Shown: positions 10,131 through 23,028 of the stretch, piece by piece
Numbering within the stretch: the first letter of the stretch is position 1
Layout of the letters: each line of letters begins with the position of its first letter
Assembly: GCA_026874595.1 (NCBI GenBank)
Contig: CM049306.1
Location: 65,482,019 to 65,546,018, forward strand
Reading direction: 5' to 3'
DNA: 64,000 nucleotides
Source of the DNA: Sipunculus nudus
Taxonomy: Eukaryota; Annelida; Sipuncula; Golfingiida; Sipunculidae
Notes under the pieces: generated by a model
Databases searched by the model: none
What the model was told of the DNA's origin: nothing
What the model saw: the letters and a program-made list of their open reading frames with translations, nothing else
Translations under genes and position numbers: made by a program

Positions 10131-10860
10131 ATGGTTGCAGGTGGCGCGACCAGTCTTGCATATGATAAAGAGCTATGTGAGATCTATAAACATGCAACAT
10201 TTTTGCCCAATCGGTCAAATGGTGTCTGAGATATGAGCTTGGATGTCTGCAGCTTAAATGTGAATGGAGTTGACGCCACCTGTCATAAAATAAAGAAAGC
10301 TGTTAAGGATGTATAAACCTGAAAAATTTCAGGTAGATAAGTCAAACAACTGCCGAGATATGAGCAATTTTATCCCAAGGCAGATGAACAAATGGACGCT
10401 GTGCAAAAATGGTTGCAGGTGGCACCACCTTTTATGCATATGAAAAAGAGCTATTGGAGATCTATACACATGCAAAATTTTGGCCCAACTGGTCAAACGG
10501 TTCCCGAGATATGACCTTGGATGTCTGCAGCTTAAATGTGAATGTAGGAGGCACCACCTGTCATTAAATCAAGAAAGCTGTCAAGGATGTATACACATGC
10601 AAATTTCAGGTGGATAAGTCCAACCAATGCAGAGATATGAGTGATTTTATCCCAAGGCAGATGAACAGATGGACGCTGTGCAAAAATGGTTGCAGGTGGC
10701 GCCACCATTTTTAGTGTATGTTATAAAGCTATCCAAGGGGTACATTTGTACAAATTTTTCAGCCTGATCAGTCAAACAGTTCCCGAGATATGTGGGTTTA
10801 TGTTTGGAAACAGACACACAAATGGATGCTGGGCAAAGAGGAAAGGTCAGAGGTCAACCA
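10131..10860 (+). repeat. Stray satellite units (about two and a half)
   Basis: Diverged copies of the 277-bp satellite: palindrome-headed half-units at about 10140, 10270, 10415, 10550 and 10695, with 'gagctatgtgagatctata', 'gataagtcaaacaactgccg' and 'tggacgctgtgcaaaaatgg'. They sit outside the main array and next to RC-1 sequence, which links the satellite to the mobile repeats. Confidence 0.75.
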
Positions 10861-11760
10861 TATATAAGGGTGCAGCAGTTCACATGTGACCCGATCATAA
10901 TTCTGAATTTAAAAACATTCTGCCCAGTGGTTACGAAGGAGTTCTCGGGAAACCTATGCAGCATTGGCGGTTGCAGCGGCAGCAGCATCCGACTGAAAAC
11001 ATAGTATCCACAAAACTCTGTTTTGGCAGATACAAAGATTGTAGCTGGTACCACCAGTCTTGTATACAACTAAGAGATATATACATATGCCAAATATCAG
11101 ACTGATATGTCAAACCCCTCCTGTGAAATAAGCAGGGCCATTCACTGTGCAAAAATTATTGTAGGTGGCGCCACAAGTCTTGTACACTATAAAGCTACCG
11201 GATATATATAAACATGCCCAATTTTACACTGATGTATCAAATGTAAAAATAAGCAGGCGCATACACAGCAAAAGTCAATGTAGGTGGCACCACCTGTCTT
11301 GTAAATGAGAATACCATCAAAGACACATAGACAGGTCAAAATATCAGGCCAATACATCAAACTTCCCTAGAGTTTGATGCACTGGGCTGATGAGGCTTAG
11401 GTGAGTAAGGCAGTTGCCTGTGACAAATTGCTGTTGCATAATCTGACAGTTGGCAGTCTGCCAAAGATATAAATAGATCCAGGCTGAACTTTGGTGCCAA
11501 ATCTGATGCAGTGAGCAGTCTGCAAAGCTATAAATAGAATGCAGCCACTGCACTGAGTGAACTCTTGACCTATACCTGGCTGCACTTCTTCCAATCGAGG
11601 CACTGTGCCAAAACTATTTATAGAGCTGACATCATCTTGGCTAATGGCCAACATCAAGGCACTGGCAATCTGCCAAAGGTAAACCAAGTGCTGCCATCTG
11701 TACACAAAAGTGGTCCCTACTTGAATTAACTTTGAAATTAATTTTTTTTTCCAATACAAA
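10861..11760 (+). repeat. Mosaic repeat, recurs inverted at 62290 and direct at 63600-64000
   Basis: 10861-11040 ('cagcagttcacatgtgaccc' to 'gaaaacatagtatccacaaa') is inverted at 62325-62460. 11040-11400 holds palindrome-headed units, and 11400-11700 the CACTGAGTGAACT-type repeats. No gene. Confidence 0.6.
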
Positions 11761-12620
11761 ATGCTTTACAGCTGACTTTTTATAAAAAAAGAAATCAGGA
11801 ATACATTATTACAAATGCATACTGAATGCAAAATTAAAATACAGATATATCTCATTAATGGCAAATTCTTGAATTAATTTAAGTTGGGATACCAATAATT
11901 TATAATCCAAGTACAGTTGTATTTATATAGCCACCGAGAGCTGAATATCCATTAATATCCCATTGCCTGGTATGATAAATAACTTAAATCATAAATCTAA
12001 TTTTTTTAAAGCTTTTAAAAAAACTTTCTTGTCAATATTAATCAAAGATAACCTGAAATCTAAATGTCTAGTTGCATGGTGTAATAGATGCTGATAAACT
12101 GGTGCCAGGCTAGATGTAACAGCATCACACAGCTAACATATATGGTAAAATGACTCAATTCAATCTCCATAATTCAGCTAAAAATCATTCATGTGGAACC
12201 ATTAATGACAATAATTATAAGAATTATTGTAGGGATTATTCTTGTAAAATATTCAACAAACTGGCTTCAGTGGCATCAGTCAAAAAATGTTTTGCAGGTA
12301 ACTCATATATGAAGATACAGCAAACTGGCTAAGTTCAGCTTCCCATAACTCAGCCAAAAAGCAGAGAACTAAAACCACTTGAACAAACTTGAATTATCAA
12401 CATCTGAGGATAATTAATTTGTGAGATTTAAGAATTTGGCCCAGTAGTTTTTGAGTAGAAGATCTTTGTAGCCACTAAACTAAAATGGGCTGTTATGGCA
12501 TATGCATGACTAAATTCAGCTACCCATAACTTAGCCAAAAGTCACGGAACAGAGACCATTTGAACAAAGTTCAGAAAGCACCACCCTAGGATCATTTCTG
12601 TGTGATATTTAACATATTGG
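11761..12620 (+). repeat. Long dispersed repeat, inverted copy at 39376-40090
   Basis: Colinear inverted match: 12290-12500 with 39376-39590, and 11800-12120 with 39780-40085. Non-coding. Confidence 0.7.
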
Positions 12621-12818
12621 CCATACGGTTTCAGAGGATAAGTTTTTTGTAGCCCTCAGTGTGATACAGGCACTGATGACCCGGTACAAGAAAAGCTGAT
12701 GCAGGTGGCGCCACCAATACCTAAATTTTAGATATGACCTATGTGACCAACATTGGCATACAAGATCCTTACAACATCAGTAATTGCAAGGTAATTCCTA
12801 GTTAGTCATCAACTAAAC
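12621..12818 (+). repeat. RC-1 fragment with intact GGTGGCGCCACC
   Basis: Holds the uninterrupted version ('gatgcaggtggcgccaccaa') of the site occupied by element A at 91-7000. Confidence 0.7.
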
Positions 12819-14770
12819 CTAGATGTGTCGGAACGACACGAATGCCCCAGCCTGGGGCAAATTAGAAACATTTGTAAAATTTTGTAAAATTTTTTAAGTT
12901 CAGGAGGTGTCCTATGGTCAAAAGTAGGTCAACAAGGGCAAAATGCAAACTCTATCTGTAACGGGTCATTATCAAGCAACACACCAAAAATCATGCCAGT
13001 ATATGCAGGCATTGTGAAAAAAAGTCCATACATGTGCATTTTCCATAAAAATTTCTGTCTTTCATGAAATTTTTTATGTTTAGGAGCCGTAAAACAATCA
13101 AAAGTAGGTCAACCAGGACGAAACGCGAACTCGATCTGTAACTGTCATAATCTGCCCACACATAAAAAATCAGGGTGGTATCTGCAGGCATTGAGGAAAA
13201 AAAGTCAGTACATATGCATTTGTTATGAAAATTTCTATTTTTCATGAAACTTTCTATGTTCAGGAGCAGTCAAATGGTCAAAAGTAGGTCAACTGGGACG
13301 AAGTGCGAACTCGATCTGTAACTGGTCATTATCTGCCTACACACCAAAAATCAGGCTCGTACATGCAGGCACTGCGAAAAAATGTCCATACATGTGCACT
13401 TTTTTATGAAATTTTCTATGTTAGAGCACCATCAAACAGTCAAAAATAGGTCAACTGGGACAAAACGTGAACTTGATCTGTAACTGATCATTATCTGCCC
13501 ACACACCAAAAAATCAGGCCAATATCTGCAGGTATTGTGAAGAAAAGTCTGTACAAGTGTATTTGTCATGAAAATTTATATTTAACATGAAATTTTCTAT
13601 GTTCAGGAGCCGTAAAACAATCAAAAGTAGGTCAACTGGGACGAAACGTGAACTCCATCTGTAACAGGTCTATATCTGCCCACACACCAAAAATTAGGCC
13701 AATATCTGCAGGCATTGCGAAAAAAAGTCCGTACATGTGTATCTGTCATGAATATATCTATTTTTCATGAAATTTTCTAAGTTAAGGAGGCGTAAAACCT
13801 TCAAAAGTAGGTCAACCGGGACGAAACACGAACTCGATCTAAAACTAGTCATTATCTGCCCACACACCAAAAATCAGGCCAATATCTGCAGGTATTGCGA
13901 AGAAAAGTCTGTACAAGTGTATTTGTCATGAAAATTTATATTTAACATGAAATTTTCTATGTTCAGGAGCCGTAAAACAATTAAAAGTAGGTCTACTGGG
14001 ATGAAACGCGAACTCGATCTGTAACTGGTCAATATCTGCCCACACACCAAAAATCAGGCCAATATCTGCAGGCATTGGGAAAAAAAGTCTGTACATGTGT
14101 ATTTGTCATGAAATTTCATATTTTTCATGAAATTTTCTAGGTCCAGGAGCCGTAAAACGGTCAAAAGTAGGTCAACCGGGACGAAACGTGAACTCCATCT
14201 GTAACTGGGTTATATCTGCCCACACACCAAAAATTAGGCCAATATCTGCAGGCATTGCGAAAAAAAGTCTGTACATGTGTATCTGTCATGAATATTTCTA
14301 TTTTTCATGAAATTTTCTAAGTTAAGGAGGCGTAAAACGCTCAAAAGTTGGTCAACTGGGACAAAACATGAACTCTATCTGAAACTGGTCATTATCTGCC
14401 CACACACAAAAAATCAGGCCAATATCTGCAGGCATTGCGAAAAAAGTCCGTACATGTGTACATTTGTCATGAAAATTTCTATTTTTCATGAAATTTTCTA
14501 AGTTTAGGAGCCGTAAAACAGTCAAAAGTAGGTCAACTGGGACAAAACGCAAACTCGATCTGTAACTGGTCATTATCTGCCTACACACCAAAAATCAGGC
14601 CAATATCTGCAGGCATTGCAAAAAAAGTCTGTACATGTGTATTTGTCATGAAATTTCTATTTTTCATGAAATTTTTTAAGTTTCGGAGCCGTAAAACGGT
14701 CAAAATTAGGTCAACCGGGACCAAACGCGAACTCGATCTGTAACTAGTCTATATCTGTCTATATCCTGAG
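12819..14770 (+). mobile_element. Rolling-circle-like minisatellite element (pearl/HINE-like), copy 1, 3' truncated
   Basis: Starts CTAGATGTGTCGGAACGACA, as copy 2 does at 55392. Then comes a tandem array of about ten units, mostly 179-181 bp, each with 'atcaggccaatatctgcagg' and 'gtccgtacatgtgtatttgt'. The third interval is only 163 bp, exactly as in copy 2. The array ends about 14755 without the terminal hairpin of copy 2. Elements with a tandem-repeat core, subterminal inverted repeats and a 3' hairpin are described as Helentron-associated or pearl elements; assigning this one to them is inference. Non-coding; several frames of 60-84 codons are repeat translations. Confidence 0.7.
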
Positions 14771-16139
14771 CCTATCCACAGATACGTTAAATTACTTTAT
14801 AATAAACTGCTTCATATCCCAACCATAACATCTATTATATTCATACTGTCAACACCGCAAAAAATAAATATTACGCCAATACCAAACGAAACTATGAGGG
14901 GCCGACGACGCAAATCCCGTATGCCACTTAAAAACTGCAGCAGTTGAATGATATCAAGAAGTCTCAGCGGGCCGAACCTACTTCCGTAGTAAGTCCAGAT
15001 TTCACATATGACTTGTATGTGTAAGCGAGATTTAAATATAAACTTTATTTATTTTACAGGGATTGTTCAATTATTTATAATAACTAATACGAGGCACTCT
15101 CCATGACACAGATGTTAACGCTCGGTAGTCGGTAAATATATAATTTATTTTATACGAGATTTGTATGATCGTTATAAACTTTTCTCTATTGTTAACTCCC
15201 AACTACCTATAATGTATGTAAATACGTAAATCAATCTTCGTTCTCCTTGAATGGCCATGGATCCCGCTCCCCTTGTTCCTGTGTAAACACGCGGTTACCT
15301 ATTAGATAATACACCTGTTCAGCTGCGGGTCCCTGTTGGCGAGTGCTCAGCGCATCTTGGCACTCGGCCAAAACTGTAAGCTCCGCCTACTGAAGTCCAT
15401 GCATGTGGTGTTTGACAAGTCACTGATGTGACAGGACAAACTTTTATCGTTTTCATACGTTTTTAAAGCAAAATAGTCAATTAATCCATGTTATTATAGC
15501 ATGGTTTGATGAAAACCACCATCTTGACCAAATTTATGTGACTGTAAACATGTAGCTGTGGTTATTTACGTGTGTAGGACGAATGATCTCTACGAATCTA
15601 GTTTTTGGCCATTTTCTCGAAACATCATTTCACCTGAACACCTTATCTTTAGAACGTTATTTATCAGTAACACTTGTTCAAAACATACCATCTTTGAGAT
15701 ATATAATTGTTAATATGTCTTCTAAAAAGCGCTTTTTTTTATTTTACGCCTATACTAAGTTTGAAGGATTTTATTAAGGTAAAAGTAAAAAATGAAAGGA
15801 TTTGTGAAGATTTCAAAATTAAATACTCTGTAATAATCGTAATTTTTAAACTGAACTCACTAAACAAAAAAACACCTGGGGATTATTATCTAAATTCTCG
15901 AATTATTTAAGAAGATTTTCTCTATCTGCTTTAGTTGTGCTGGAATAAACGATTTTTTGTTAAAAATTAAAATTAAATTAAAATTCTTACAAATTCAAAC
16001 CTGATCCTCAGAAACAAAGTTTATTATCACCAAACTATAGAGAATTTTCTTAGCTTTCAGGGGGTATTAAAGTTTTAGATTGTTCCATGCAAAGGAAAAA
16101 CTGAAACAAAGTCAGGTCAGGTGGGGGGACCCGTCCTGC
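14771..16139. other. No recognised feature
   Basis: Sequence not repeated elsewhere in the window. A possible acceptor (TTTATTTTACAG) lies near 15058, but no supporting exon frame is convincing. Two frames of 64-67 codons (15583-15910) are AT-rich and unlike any protein I know. Confidence 0.4.
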
Positions 16140-18375
16140 CACCTTAACGCAGTTATTATAAACCAATAAAAATTTGTTTATTTAATGTTTATTGTTATGT
16201 TGTTGGACAAAACAACTAGTAGATGAGTTTGGTTGGACACCTGGATCAACTGTGGCTGGCCATAAGCCGCCTGGTTGCCCAGTATATACCCCGCCTCAAG
16301 CATGCATATCATGCCTGAAAGGTGACAACAAGGTGACATACAGGTGACTGAAGAGGGGCTTGGTAGAGCCTGGGTCTGACATGGTCTCATAAAAACTTTT
16401 ACAAAAGCTACACTTTTTGGCATATTTTGTTCAACCTTCGAAACAAACAAGCTGAAACCCTAATTTGTGCATGATATGAAAATTAATTCAACAGTGCTTA
16501 CAGGAAACAAATGTGCCATGGTCAAAATTGGGCAAAATTAAAGGTGCTGATTTTATATTTATGCTAATAACTTATGAAATTTGACAAATTCAGAACTAAT
16601 TTTGGGTATACAATTGAATCTTGACAAAATATCTCTAGCTTCAGCAATTCTTATGTCAAGTGAGTAAATATATTTCCTGATTTTTTACAAGATGAATTAT
16701 GTTCAGGCCCATAACTTCAACAGTTTTACACAATACGGACCTAATCTTTGGTATGTACATAGGAAATGTATGGAAGAATTTCCACTAAATATGATCAGCT
16801 AGGGACCCATGGGTCTCAACACTCAGCTGAATTTGATTGTATGGATATTTATGAGCTTTTCTAAATGTGGTTCCAGTGACCTGACCAATGACCTTATGAC
16901 CAAAAAATTTGAGAAGTTACTATTCTTGAACATACAGCATTTAGATTATCTTAACAATCTTTGAAAAATGTGATGTTGACCTCAGACAAGGAAACCTCAG
17001 AATCTACAGATTTCTTCCACATTGGGCAGGTGAGCCATGTTTGAAAGATGAATAGTTTGGGATGAAAAGTTTGAGCAAAGTGCGCAAGATGGAAGGTTTG
17101 GGATGAAAAGGTTGGCTTAAAATATAGCCATAATCTTTTTAAATAAGTGGGTCATGTCACTTTGACCTTTGACCTAATGACCCAAAAATTGTAAAATTTC
17201 TTGCTTTAGTGGTGGCCCATACATAAGTCAAGTTTGAAATCCATATGTCAATTGAACCTGAAGTTATTATCAGGAAACAAATAATTTGTGTATGGACAGA
17301 TGGACAGCCAGGCAAACAGACAGATGGACAGGGTGATTACTATTGAGCAAGCTGCATGCAATTCCGATCAATGAAATCACAGCTAAGAAACTGACATGAT
17401 TGCTGTCATTTCACACAGTCTAAGAGAAGGTAAGTTTTTTCCTGGTTTATAGGCAAGAGAATTAGAAACAATTTGAACAAGAACCAATAACATAAACATC
17501 ACTGCTTAAATAACAGCATGGTTGTAAACAACACAAAAATGATTGATTATATAAATCTTATATGCCCCAAATCAATTTGCAATATATATACTATAACCTT
17601 TCTTTTTCATATCATTGTTGATGGGACAATGGACAATGGATGACGGACAATGCCACACCATTGCATAAGCTCACATTTTAGCTAAAAATATGTGGTGCAA
17701 CCAGTCTTCAGGAACTGAAGAAACTAATTATGATCAATAAATGCATCACTTTATAACACATCTAAATACTGACATTGCTGTGATATGAGGGGGAAAATAC
17801 AGGTGGCACCTGCAACCAGTGTCCTGCAACAGAAGGAACTAGTCATGTTCATAAAACATACCTGGTTTCAGGAAACCAGGTGAAACCACAGCTGAGAAAC
17901 TGGCATGATTGCTGTCATTTGACTGTCTCAAAATGGTATAAAAAAACCCAGAAAAAATGCAGGTGGCACCACCATTTTTCCAGAACTGACAAAATTAGTT
18001 ATGGTCAATATTCAAGGCAATATTTATGGCAATCCATGCATTAATTATCAAGATACTTGAGGTTTTATATCAAATTTTAATTGTTCTAGGGGTAACTTAC
18101 ATGCCCCATAGCTGCGAGAATATAGGTCTCACTGACCTTATTGCAGGTTTCCAAGGAGATTTTTCATTGACCTCCCTGGATATTCACTAAAAAGTTTCTA
18201 GGTTAAGGGGTTAAGATTTGTGCCCTGCTAACGGACACCAGGACGGATGACAGACAAAGTGCCATTCCTAAACAACAGTTGCCCTTCAGTCTGCTGAGCT
18301 AAAAACAGATCAATGGTTATGATATTGGGCAGTCTTGAAGTGTCACTATGGGGTTTTAATAGATAACGGTGTAAC
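16140..18375 (+). mobile_element. Dispersed element family H, copy 2, left part (split by Gypsy)
   Basis: Matches 8640-9584 in order, with extra palindrome-headed units at 17795 and 17960. It is cut after 'gataacggt' and the duplicated GTAAC; the continuation 'aaagtcctagtgacc' follows at 36155. Copy 1 shows the uninterrupted order near 9350-9420. Confidence 0.65.
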
Positions 18376-18576
18376 TGTCAGATATGGTATGCACATCATA
18401 TGCTGGCGCTGCCTGTCGGGACTTTGTGTGACTCTACTGGGGATCACATGTCATTAGTGACATAGTTACTTTGTGAGTTACATAGTTTGCCAAGATGGCT
18501 TCCGCTCCAGGATTGAATGTGTTGTCACTTATTTTGTTCTTCTTGTGTGGTTGTGAATGAACCTAAGGACATGACA
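18376..18576 (+). repeat. Gypsy 5' LTR
   Basis: 201 bp, TG...CA ends. The mate at 35950-36149 differs at scattered positions, consistent with an old insertion. Confidence 0.9.
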
Positions 18577-18725
18577 TAATGGCAACAAAGATGCGGCAAC
18601 CACATGGTCAGTAAATATACTCTTTCAAGGCCTGTCATCTGCTAGTTGAGGCCTATACACCTTGTTTGCTCCAACATTTGTTCATACTTCGTTCTACTGA
18701 ATTCAAGTTTGTAAATACATTTGCC

Positions 18726-19653
18726 ATGTCTCAAGAGGGGGCTCATGCAATGCAAGTAATGGGGCAAACTACAAACTTTCTGGTCCCTACACCCAAATTA
18801 TCTGGTAAGAGGGAGGACTTTGAAACATTTGCTGAATGATTCAGTTTGTGCATGCTTGCAAATGATATTACGGACGAGAGAAAAATCATGCATACATTTG
18901 TGGCTAGTATGGGAGATGACCTTTATGAACTTGCACATGACCTTTTTTGCACCTGAGAAATTGTATGTGAAAACTTTCAAAGAAATTGTTGATAAATTTG
19001 TTGATCACATGAATCCTGCTACAAATGTGATAACTGCACGTTGTGCATTCAACAGATGTGTACAAAGACCTGACCAGGACATTAACTCTTTCATTGCCAC
19101 TCTCAAGCATTTAGCTGAGGACTGTAAATATGGAGACAATCTCAATATGTGTTTTACATGACAGGCTTGTGGCCGGTCTTCAAAATGAAGACGCAGATGC
19201 TTATTACAGGAAGATGCATACACTTATTACAGGAGAAAGAAGATACTGATGACTTTTGCACAGCAAATAAATTAGACACTACATTTGAAACCGCTAATTG
19301 GGGAGCAAAAGCCATGCAGCTGAGTTCAGGGAGTACATGCAGTGAATGCTGTTCACACAAAAAAAGAGCAACAGAGAAAAAAACCGAAGACATCTGGTCA
19401 AGGATCTTCAGGTAAAAGACCTTACACTAGCATTCGTTGTACATCTGCTAAGCAGAAAGCTGAAGATTGTCCATGTCGTACTAAAACTTGAAATGCTTGT
19501 GGAAAAATGGGACACAAACAGAAAGCTTGTCTTGGCACAAAAAAAGAAAATTAGACCACCTAACAGTAGAGAGGTCCATACTATACTGCTGCAACTGATC
19601 AGATGCCTTCATCTACAGAATCAAGACGTGTATGCGAAAGACAAATGTCTACA
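18726..19653 (+). pseudogene. gag: Gypsy gag remnant
   Basis: ATG at 18726 opens a gag-like frame ('Pro-Lys-Leu-Ser-Gly' followed by an acidic helix region), broken by a stop at about 18837 and a shift at about 18945, after which the frame continues through capsid-like sequence (Asp-Ile-Asn-Ser-Phe, Leu-Lys-His-Leu-Ala) to about 19140. Further shifts follow. At about 19465-19535 a zinc-knuckle relic is legible: Cys-Gly-Lys-Met-Gly-His-Lys-Gln-Lys-Ala-Cys preceded by Cys, the C-x2-C-x4-H-x4-C type. The product would package element RNA. The BEL element sits directly after it, between gag and protease. Confidence 0.8.
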
Positions 19654-19658
19654 GAGGT

Positions 19659-19849
19659 TGTGACTGGTAGCCGAGATCAGCCAGAGAAATATGTCAGGAC
19701 GCGGCAGGGTTTTTTTTTTAATTCTTTATTCTGAAGCCGGTTCAATCTACAAATTAACAAATATAAATTTACTCTAATGTCTAAAGCTACATCTAAATGC
19801 AAATAAGTATGGACATGCATAAATAAATGAAATTCCTAATATGGATGTA

Positions 19850-19884
<35 letters not shown>

Positions 19885-20728
19885 AGGTATATATATGACT
19901 CTTAAAGTGTATAAATAATAAACATATCAATCATGCTGCTGATATGACAAAACAAATCCAAATTCTAAACTATGTATGGCTTACTGATCAGAAAATAATA
20001 TATTGACTGAATAAGAAGTCTATGCTGCTTATGTTTACTTTTCTTTCTGACCTGTTACTTTAACCTAATAATATTGAAATATTAGCCATTAAATTTACTG
20101 ATTTAGTGTAAATACTAGTTACTTGTACCAAACTGCAGCAGTAAATAAGCAAATGTCACAATTTAATCATTATTCCTACATAACACAAACATATGAAGAC
20201 ATAATTAAGCTATTCCTATATACAGCAACACAGTCATGGATGGCATTGTCCTTTTATGAGAGCCTAGCTCCGCTCATATCAGCGGTGACATACCAAAGCC
20301 CATACTATCTTACAGCATAGAAAAATTAATTGGGGCCTGTCCGTACATAGGAGCAAGCACTGTTCAGCATGTATATAAGCTACTACAGGGTAATGTAGGG
20401 TGCGACAATCAAGGTACACAAACTTTTTCTGTTCTATTACAACTTTCAAACTACAAAATGAAGAAATGTTAATGACTGCAGTATTAAGACTACTTAATGA
20501 ATATTTTATACAATTATCAGTATATAAATGAAAGTAAATATGTGATTACTTACGACATTGCGGCATATTGTCGAGCAACATGCTTCTCCCCTTATGGGTT
20601 CAGGCTGATCTGATTACCAAAAAATGCACAAACTGCCGTACAGACAAAAAAGTAACTGAGCTACTTACTGGCTCATGCTTCTAGTGCCACCTAGTGGAAA
20701 TCTATGGACAATGACTACGTCCCTTACA
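19659..20728 (-). repeat. BEL 3' LTR (full length, 1070 bp)
   Basis: Starts TGTGACTGGTAGCC and ends CCCTTACA on the plus strand. 19683-20281 has no counterpart in the other LTR; it contains TA-rich repeats at 19852-19890 and nothing coding. Confidence 0.9.
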
Positions 20729-20913
20729 CCGCCCCCCGAACCCGACTTCAGGAGGGTTAAAATGACCTCTCAACTGGGACGTAGGCATATTAACATATAA
20801 ATAATCCTAAAGATTACAACAATATATGGGAAAGCAGTTCCTCTCCTACGTTATTTACCTGATTTCTAATACTACCTAGAAAGCATTCGATATAATTGAT
20901 ACATTCATTACAA

Positions 20914-23025
20914 CTATTGAGTATACATATCTTTATAATCATGGCATTCAATGAGACAAAGTTTGGTCACTGGCCTGGTGAGAGTTGACGTTTTTGTCTC
21001 AACCGTTGCCGATCTGACCAATCCATCAGAACCAATATCAGTATCTGTCACTCGCCCAATCTGCCAACAATTTCTTGGCATACTGGGGTCCAAAACAAGA
21101 ACAATGTCACCTGAACAAAGATTTCTCTTTTTGTCGTACCACTTGCTGCGCACCTGAAGTAAGGGAAAGTACTCTTTCAGCCATCTTCGCCAGAACAAGT
21201 CACCTAGATACTGAACTTGTCTCCACCTTCTTCTCACATAATTGTCTTGCTGTACAAAGACTCCCGGTGGAAGAGTAGGTCCCTTTCTTAATTGTAGCAA
21301 GTGGTTGGGTGTTAGTGGTTCAAGATCACTGGCATCACTAGAGACCATTGTTAAAGGCCGATTGTTCAAGATACTCTCAACCACACACATAAAAGTTGTT
21401 AACGCGTCATCACTGATAACCTGTTCTTTCATGACGGAGCTCAATATCTTCTTAACGCCTCCAATCAATCTCTCCCAAGCTCCCCCCATATGGGATGCAG
21501 CAGGGGGAATCTCATACAGGAATTGTGTTATTGAAGACTGATTCCATTGGTCGATGGATTGCTTTAGCTCCCTTTGAGCTCCTCTGAAGTTGGTGCCATT
21601 GTCACACCAAACCGTTGTTGGCCTACCTCTACGAGCAATGAATCTCTCTAACGCATTGATGAATGAAGTAGTATCCATGCTTTCAAGGACCTCTAGGTGT
21701 ATGGCTCTGGTTGTAAGGCAGGTAAACAGACATCCATACCTCTTGTACAATTTTCTACCAATCTTTGTCTGAAAAGGGCCAAAGCAGTCTGTATCAACAT
21801 GAGTGAAAGGAGGCTGGTTGTAAACCACTTGCTGCTCTGGAAGGTCACCTATTCGCTGGCCTTCTGGTTTAGACCAAAGTCGATGACAAGTAAAACACCT
21901 ACTGATGACTCTGCGTACAACACTGCGTACTCCTGGAATCCAATACTTATCCCGAACCTCTGCAACCACATACTCGCGACCTGAATGACCTGACATCTCA
22001 TGATGATGTTTAACTAGCAAGGCTGAAACATGATGTTCCTTCGGCAAGATTATCCTGGATTTTGCTTCTCTGGTTCTTCTACCACAAATCAAGTCACCAT
22101 GCTCAGATAAACTAGGATCTAGCCTATATATCTTGCTCTTACGACTCACGCTGGACTGGCCGCTTTGCAGTATTTGTATTTCTTCCTCATAAGTCTGATT
22201 CTGAACATACTTGACAATTGCACTTTCTGCTGTATTTAACTCCTGAAGCGTGAGAGGCCCACACTTATACGATCTGTTCTTCTGCTGCAATTTTTGCTTT
22301 AAGAAGGTCTTGAATGGCAATATCCAAGCTACTGTGCGTTTCAATGCGTACCAAGATGAGTGCCTCTTGATCATTCGATCAATGGTACCCACTTTGACTG
22401 CCAGAGGATGGGCTTGTGCCTTTTGATGGACTTCTTGATCATTACTGATATCTGGAAGTATCATTCCTGGGTCGGCGTATTCGGAGGACTCGGGGTTAAG
22501 TTCCCAAAGAAACTCAGGCCCTCTGGTCCATCTTGTACTCCCTGTGAGTTCACTCACCGTAAGCCCTCGTGACACATCCTCTGCTGGACTGAGATCGGAC
22601 TTGACATGCTTCCACTGACCTACAGCAGAACCATCGTGAATGATGGCTAACGGATTTGATACAAACACATGAAATCTCTTGTCTAGATTTTGTATGTAAG
22701 AGAGCACAATAGTACTGTCTGTGTAGAAGACACTATCCTGAAGTGGCACTGTGAGCTCATTTCGGAGCAATTTGTCTTGCTTGACTGACAGTGCAGCTGC
22801 ACTCAGTTCCAATCTTGGAATTGTCATTTGTTTCAGAGGTGCCACTCTGGATTTTGCCATCAGCAGGCAGCAGTGAACTTGACCCAATTCATTCACCATT
22901 CTGATGTAACTGACAGATCCATAGGCGATGGTAGAAGCATCTGAAAAATGGTGTAGTTCAAACCGAATTGCCCTAAATTCCTGTGGTTGAATACAACAAC
23001 TGATGCTGAACTTCGACAACTCCCC
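20914..23025 (-). pseudogene. pol: BEL RNase H and integrase
   Basis: A 703-codon stretch, open from just after an in-frame TAA at 23026-23028. Residue numbers count from the TTG at 23019. RNase H comes first: Asp in HFSDAS (about 26), Glu in RLELS (about 71), Asp in YTDST (about 101), and a late Asp in PAEDVSRG. Integrase follows: a His..Cys zinc region with the histidine pair near 338-345 and CFTC near 375-378, then the catalytic triad Asp (HVDTD, about 409), Asp (WCDNGT, about 473) and Glu (GAWERL, about 515), and a C-terminal GDIVLVLDP segment typical of Pao integrases. All catalytic residues I can place are present. It would cut RNA:DNA hybrids and insert the cDNA. It should have been fused to the reverse transcriptase upstream; the TAA now separates them. 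Confidence 0.92.
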
Positions 23026-23028
23026 TTA

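Noticed and set aside
10854-11069. Frame resembling the plus-strand frame at 62309-62605
   Set aside because: Similarity reflects inverted copies of the same non-coding repeat; start and stop positions are not conserved and no domain is recognised.
12991-14591. Frames of 60-84 codons in the minisatellite element
   Set aside because: They repeat with the 180-bp unit and carry different stops in each unit.
14771-16139. Possible host exon after the acceptor-like TTTATTTTACAG near 15058
   Set aside because: The downstream sequence has stops in all frames within a short distance and there is no donor or similarity to support it.
20951-21984. Plus-strand frames opposite the BEL integrase
   Set aside because: They are antisense shadows of a frame with recognisable RNase H and integrase motifs.
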